Assembly (NCBI GenBank): GCA_910579935.1
Contig: CAJTVQ010000007.1
Span: 54,461-118,460 of the forward strand
From: an uncultured Lachnospiraceae bacterium
GTDB lineage: Bacteria; Bacillota; Clostridia; Lachnospirales; Lachnospiraceae
DNA length: 64,000 nt
Reading direction: 5' to 3'
The notes beneath the pieces are model-generated. The model was not told the origin of the DNA, ran no database searches, and saw only the letters and a list, made by a program, of their open reading frames with translations. Within the stretch, counting starts at the first letter, position 1. Each line of letters opens with the position of its first letter. The translations under genes were made by a program, and so were the position numbers. Shown here piece by piece: positions 62,342-64,000 of the stretch.

Positions 62342-63328
62342 TCATTCCTTCAGCATCCCTGCATACTTTGCTTTTTCCGCTTCTGGTACCTTCAATGCCT
62401 CCATCGCCTGTTCTGCTGTCAGTTTCAGGGTTTCCATCAAATTCCGGATTGCATTTAATGTTCCTGTCTCCATACCACGTTCCAAGCCCTGCGCCAGACC
62501 ACGTGCAATTCCTCTCTCTTCCACACCTTTACTCAGGTTACACATAACCGATACCTCACTTTCCAACGTCTTCGTCATCGCAATATCAAAATCATCCTGC
62601 AAGATCTTTTTCTTCTCTTCTGCCTCTTTTTCCGAGGACAGCAGCACTCCCAGCAGCTTCAATACCCCTGTATAATTATCATCATCTGCATGCCCCAGGC
62701 AAATCATGACCACGGTCAGCAGATCATAATTCTCTTTCCGTTCCGACACCTTGCCCACCAGATCCTCTTCCTGAATAAAGTATCTGGTGATCGTGTTCTC
62801 TCTCTTCTTCGGCGGATTGGAACAGATCCATATGGAATAGACCTTCCTTATGTTCTCGTAGTGGGTTTCTGTAAATTCCGAACCATACTGGGAAGAGATC
62901 ATCCGGCTGCAATAATAAAGAGCCCGTTTGATGATCGGATAACCCGGATAAAAATCATTTTGTGCTTCCACATTGACCATCAGACGAATTGTTTCCTCGG
63001 TTCCTGGAACGATTGCCAGAAAACGGATATCATAGGTGATCGTCCCTTCCTGTATCGCACTGTCCTCATTCTTCACTCCCTGGATCTGTTCTCCGCAGTT
63101 GCGTGTCTCTTCATCCGGATTGACTGTTGTCTCTGCGATCTGAGGGACTCCTTCTATGTATTTTTCCGCTATCTCATGAATGCTGTGAGTCTTATACTCT
63201 TCCAGACAGCTTTTCATGATCCAGGCCAGAATGATCTTATTGGCCAGAAGCCGTTTGCACGCTGCATCATAAGCAGCCTTTTCACCAGCCGCTGTAATAT
63301 TTTTTGCCAGTGTATTCTCAATTTCCAT
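62342..63328 (-). CDS. Rpn-family PD-(D/E)XK nuclease
   Basis: 328 residues. N-terminal nuclease-like part: AACKRLLANKIILAWIMKSCLEEYK, then ITYDIRFLAIVPG and IRLMVNVEAQND (Asp of YDIRF, Glu of VEAQ; Gln stands where many members have Lys), and IWICSNPPKKRENTI. The C-terminus is a helical repeat (GIARGLAQGLERGMETG) plus LTAEQAMEALKVPEAEK. Known: Rpn proteins are nucleases linked to recombination and phage defence, and many carry an internal start for a small inhibitor. Such a start is visible at 62545. The gene is followed by a duplicate of its own 3' end. Confidence 0.85.
   Translation of the reverse strand: MEIENTLAKNITAAGEKAAYDAACKRLLANKIILAWIMKSCLEEYKTHSIHEIAEKYIEGVPQIAETTVNPDEETRNCGEQIQGVKNEDSAIQEGTITYDIRFLAIVPGTEETIRLMVNVEAQNDFYPGYPIIKRALYYCSRMISSQYGSEFTETHYENIRKVYSIWICSNPPKKRENTITRYFIQEEDLVGKVSERKENYDLLTVVMICLGHADDDNYTGVLKLLGVLLSSEKEAEEKKKILQDDFDIAMTKTLESEVSVMCNLSKGVEERGIARGLAQGLERGMETGTLNAIRNLMETLKLTAEQAMEALKVPEAEKAKYAGMLKE
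62543..62557 (-). promoter_or_regulatory. Internal ribosome site and start codon inside the Rpn gene
   Basis: On the minus strand GAGGT (62557-62553), 7 bases, then ATG (62545), in frame with the Rpn gene. It would give the last 67 residues as a separate small protein (MCNLSKGVEER...). The matching start of the duplicate (ATG at 62319) also has its own AAGGTG box. Confidence 0.55.
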
Positions 63329-63697
63329 AAAACAGGCTCCTCCTATTGCTTCTATATTAGCATATCTGCCTCTGATAAGCTATATTTTTTGATGAAACAG
63401 ATTCAAAAAGAGCGGCTGCCTCCTATAATTGTCTGGATGTCGCTGTCCATGCACCCGCTCTCTTTTCTTTTCACTTCCACACCAGTCATAGCTTATTTCT
63501 TTAAGTATATGCAACCCACTCCCCAAAAGCAGCACTGCTCCCATATCCTCACCCAAATGTCTGTCCCATCCAGAAAGACCGTTCTTTATCAGGTTCTTTA
63601 CTTTCCGCTTCTTCCGGCTCCACAGCCCTTCCAAACTTTCCAATCTCTTCCTGATACTTGCTCTCTGACACGTGGGTATTCCCTTGTCGCCCATGAC

Positions 63698-63781
63698 ATG
63701 GCAAGCGACGCACTGTCACCGAAGAAGCCGCAGTACGGCGACCCGGACTATTATTCATTCAAACCGGGCGAAAGCCTGTAA
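63698..63781 (+). pseudogene. 3' end of a gene at the border of an ICE-like element
   Basis: 27 codons (MASDALSPKKPQYGDPDYYSFKPGESL) ending 23 bases before a DUF5348 gene with a strong ribosome site between. The frame is open further upstream but the sequence there (63329-63690) is not protein-like, so the fragment is probably a tail of a larger gene whose front was lost at the junction. I see nothing else in 63329-63690. Confidence 0.4.
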
Positions 63782-63804
63782 AACAACAAAAGGAGGATTT
63801 TATT

Positions 63805-64000
63805 ATGGCACAGAAAATGACAGGAGCATTGGTATTTGACGAGCGCACCGACCGTTACGACATCCGCTTTGACTTAAACAGCTACTACGGGGGCCTGCAT
63901 TGCGGCGAGTGCCTTGACGTATCCGTGCGGGGCAAGTGGAAGCCTACCCGGATTGAGTACGGCGACAACTGGTATCTTGTGGGTATCAGAGCCGAGGACT
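63805..64000 (+). CDS. DUF5348 protein, start of an ICE-like region (runs off the right edge)
   Basis: 65 codons visible. AAAGGAGGATTTTATT gives an excellent start. The sequence GALVFDERTDRYDIRFDLNSYYGGLHCGECLDV, then WKPTRIEYGDNWYLVGI is the DUF5348 pattern. Known: such genes lie in the accessory modules of integrative and conjugative elements of Lachnospiraceae. The base composition rises here compared with the AT-rich sequence to the left, which supports an element border near 63690. Confidence 0.8.
   Translation, partial: MAQKMTGALVFDERTDRYDIRFDLNSYYGGLHCGECLDVSVRGKWKPTRIEYGDNWYLVGIRAED

Noticed and set aside
63380..63694. 104-codon minus-strand ORF near the ICE border
   Set aside because: Basic, low-information sequence without ribosome site or family resemblance.
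62690..63781. 363-codon plus-strand frame opposite the Rpn gene
   Set aside because: Antisense to a clear Rpn protein; only its last 27 codons look like real coding sequence of the neighbouring element.

Overview
The window looks like a chromosome segment of a Gram-positive gut anaerobe of the Lachnospiraceae (Clostridia). This rests on the lipoprotein style, strong AGGAGG ribosome binding sites, a tRNA without encoded CCA, family-typical genes (DUF3160, DUF4367, PanA-type antitoxin, DUF5348) and moderate GC with AT-rich acquired islands. The species cannot be named from the sequence alone.

Layout. 1-2010: an orphan DctP-like binding lipoprotein followed by a methyl-accepting chemoreceptor that runs off the left edge (minus strand). 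2366-6053: a DUF3160 lipoprotein overlapping a membrane-anchored CapA-like protein (plus strand). 6085-11456: a MerR/TipAS regulator, a small lipoprotein and a heterodimeric ABC exporter. 11767-20477: an AT-rich island with a transposase remnant, three consecutive DNA-methyltransferase-type genes (the last with a nuclease-like N-terminus) and a complete ISAzo13-like element at their upstream end. 20497-27715: housekeeping and cell-envelope genes (rlmD-type, pcrA, an SPFH protein with zinc ribbons, an orphan NMT1-like binding lipoprotein). 27804-29866: a four-gene ECF sigma operon. 30114-36402: an orphan Uma2 protein, a TetR plus heterodimeric ABC cassette, and an S24-like regulator that seems to lack its catalytic residues. 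36456-40699: an atypical response regulator, an ECF sigma/DUF4367 pair and a leucine-rich-repeat lipoprotein. 40738-43010: a structured 147-bp element, tRNA-Val(CAC), and a PanA-type toxin-antitoxin pair beside a MITE-like repeat. 43168-50944: cysK, a PatB-type C-S lyase, a glycosyltransferase, a kinase-like protein, an ABC-F ATPase and a PHP-HAD fusion. 51278-59603: a HAD phosphatase, maf, ppk1, a Ppx/HD protein, a DUF815 ATPase and pheA. 59747-64000: a mobile and defence junkyard: truncated RhuM, BrnT/BrnA, a truncated tyrosine recombinase, an Rpn nuclease with a duplicated C-terminal cassette, and the first genes of an ICE-like element.

The most interesting items are: the triple methyltransferase operon; a family of inverted-repeat mini-elements that share ends and TTA/TAA flanks with the resident ISAzo13-like element, one of them sitting inside a terminator loop; and an Rpn gene with an internal ribosome binding site and start plus a second stand-alone copy of its C-terminal segment, which resembles the intragenic antitoxin arrangement known for Rpn proteins.
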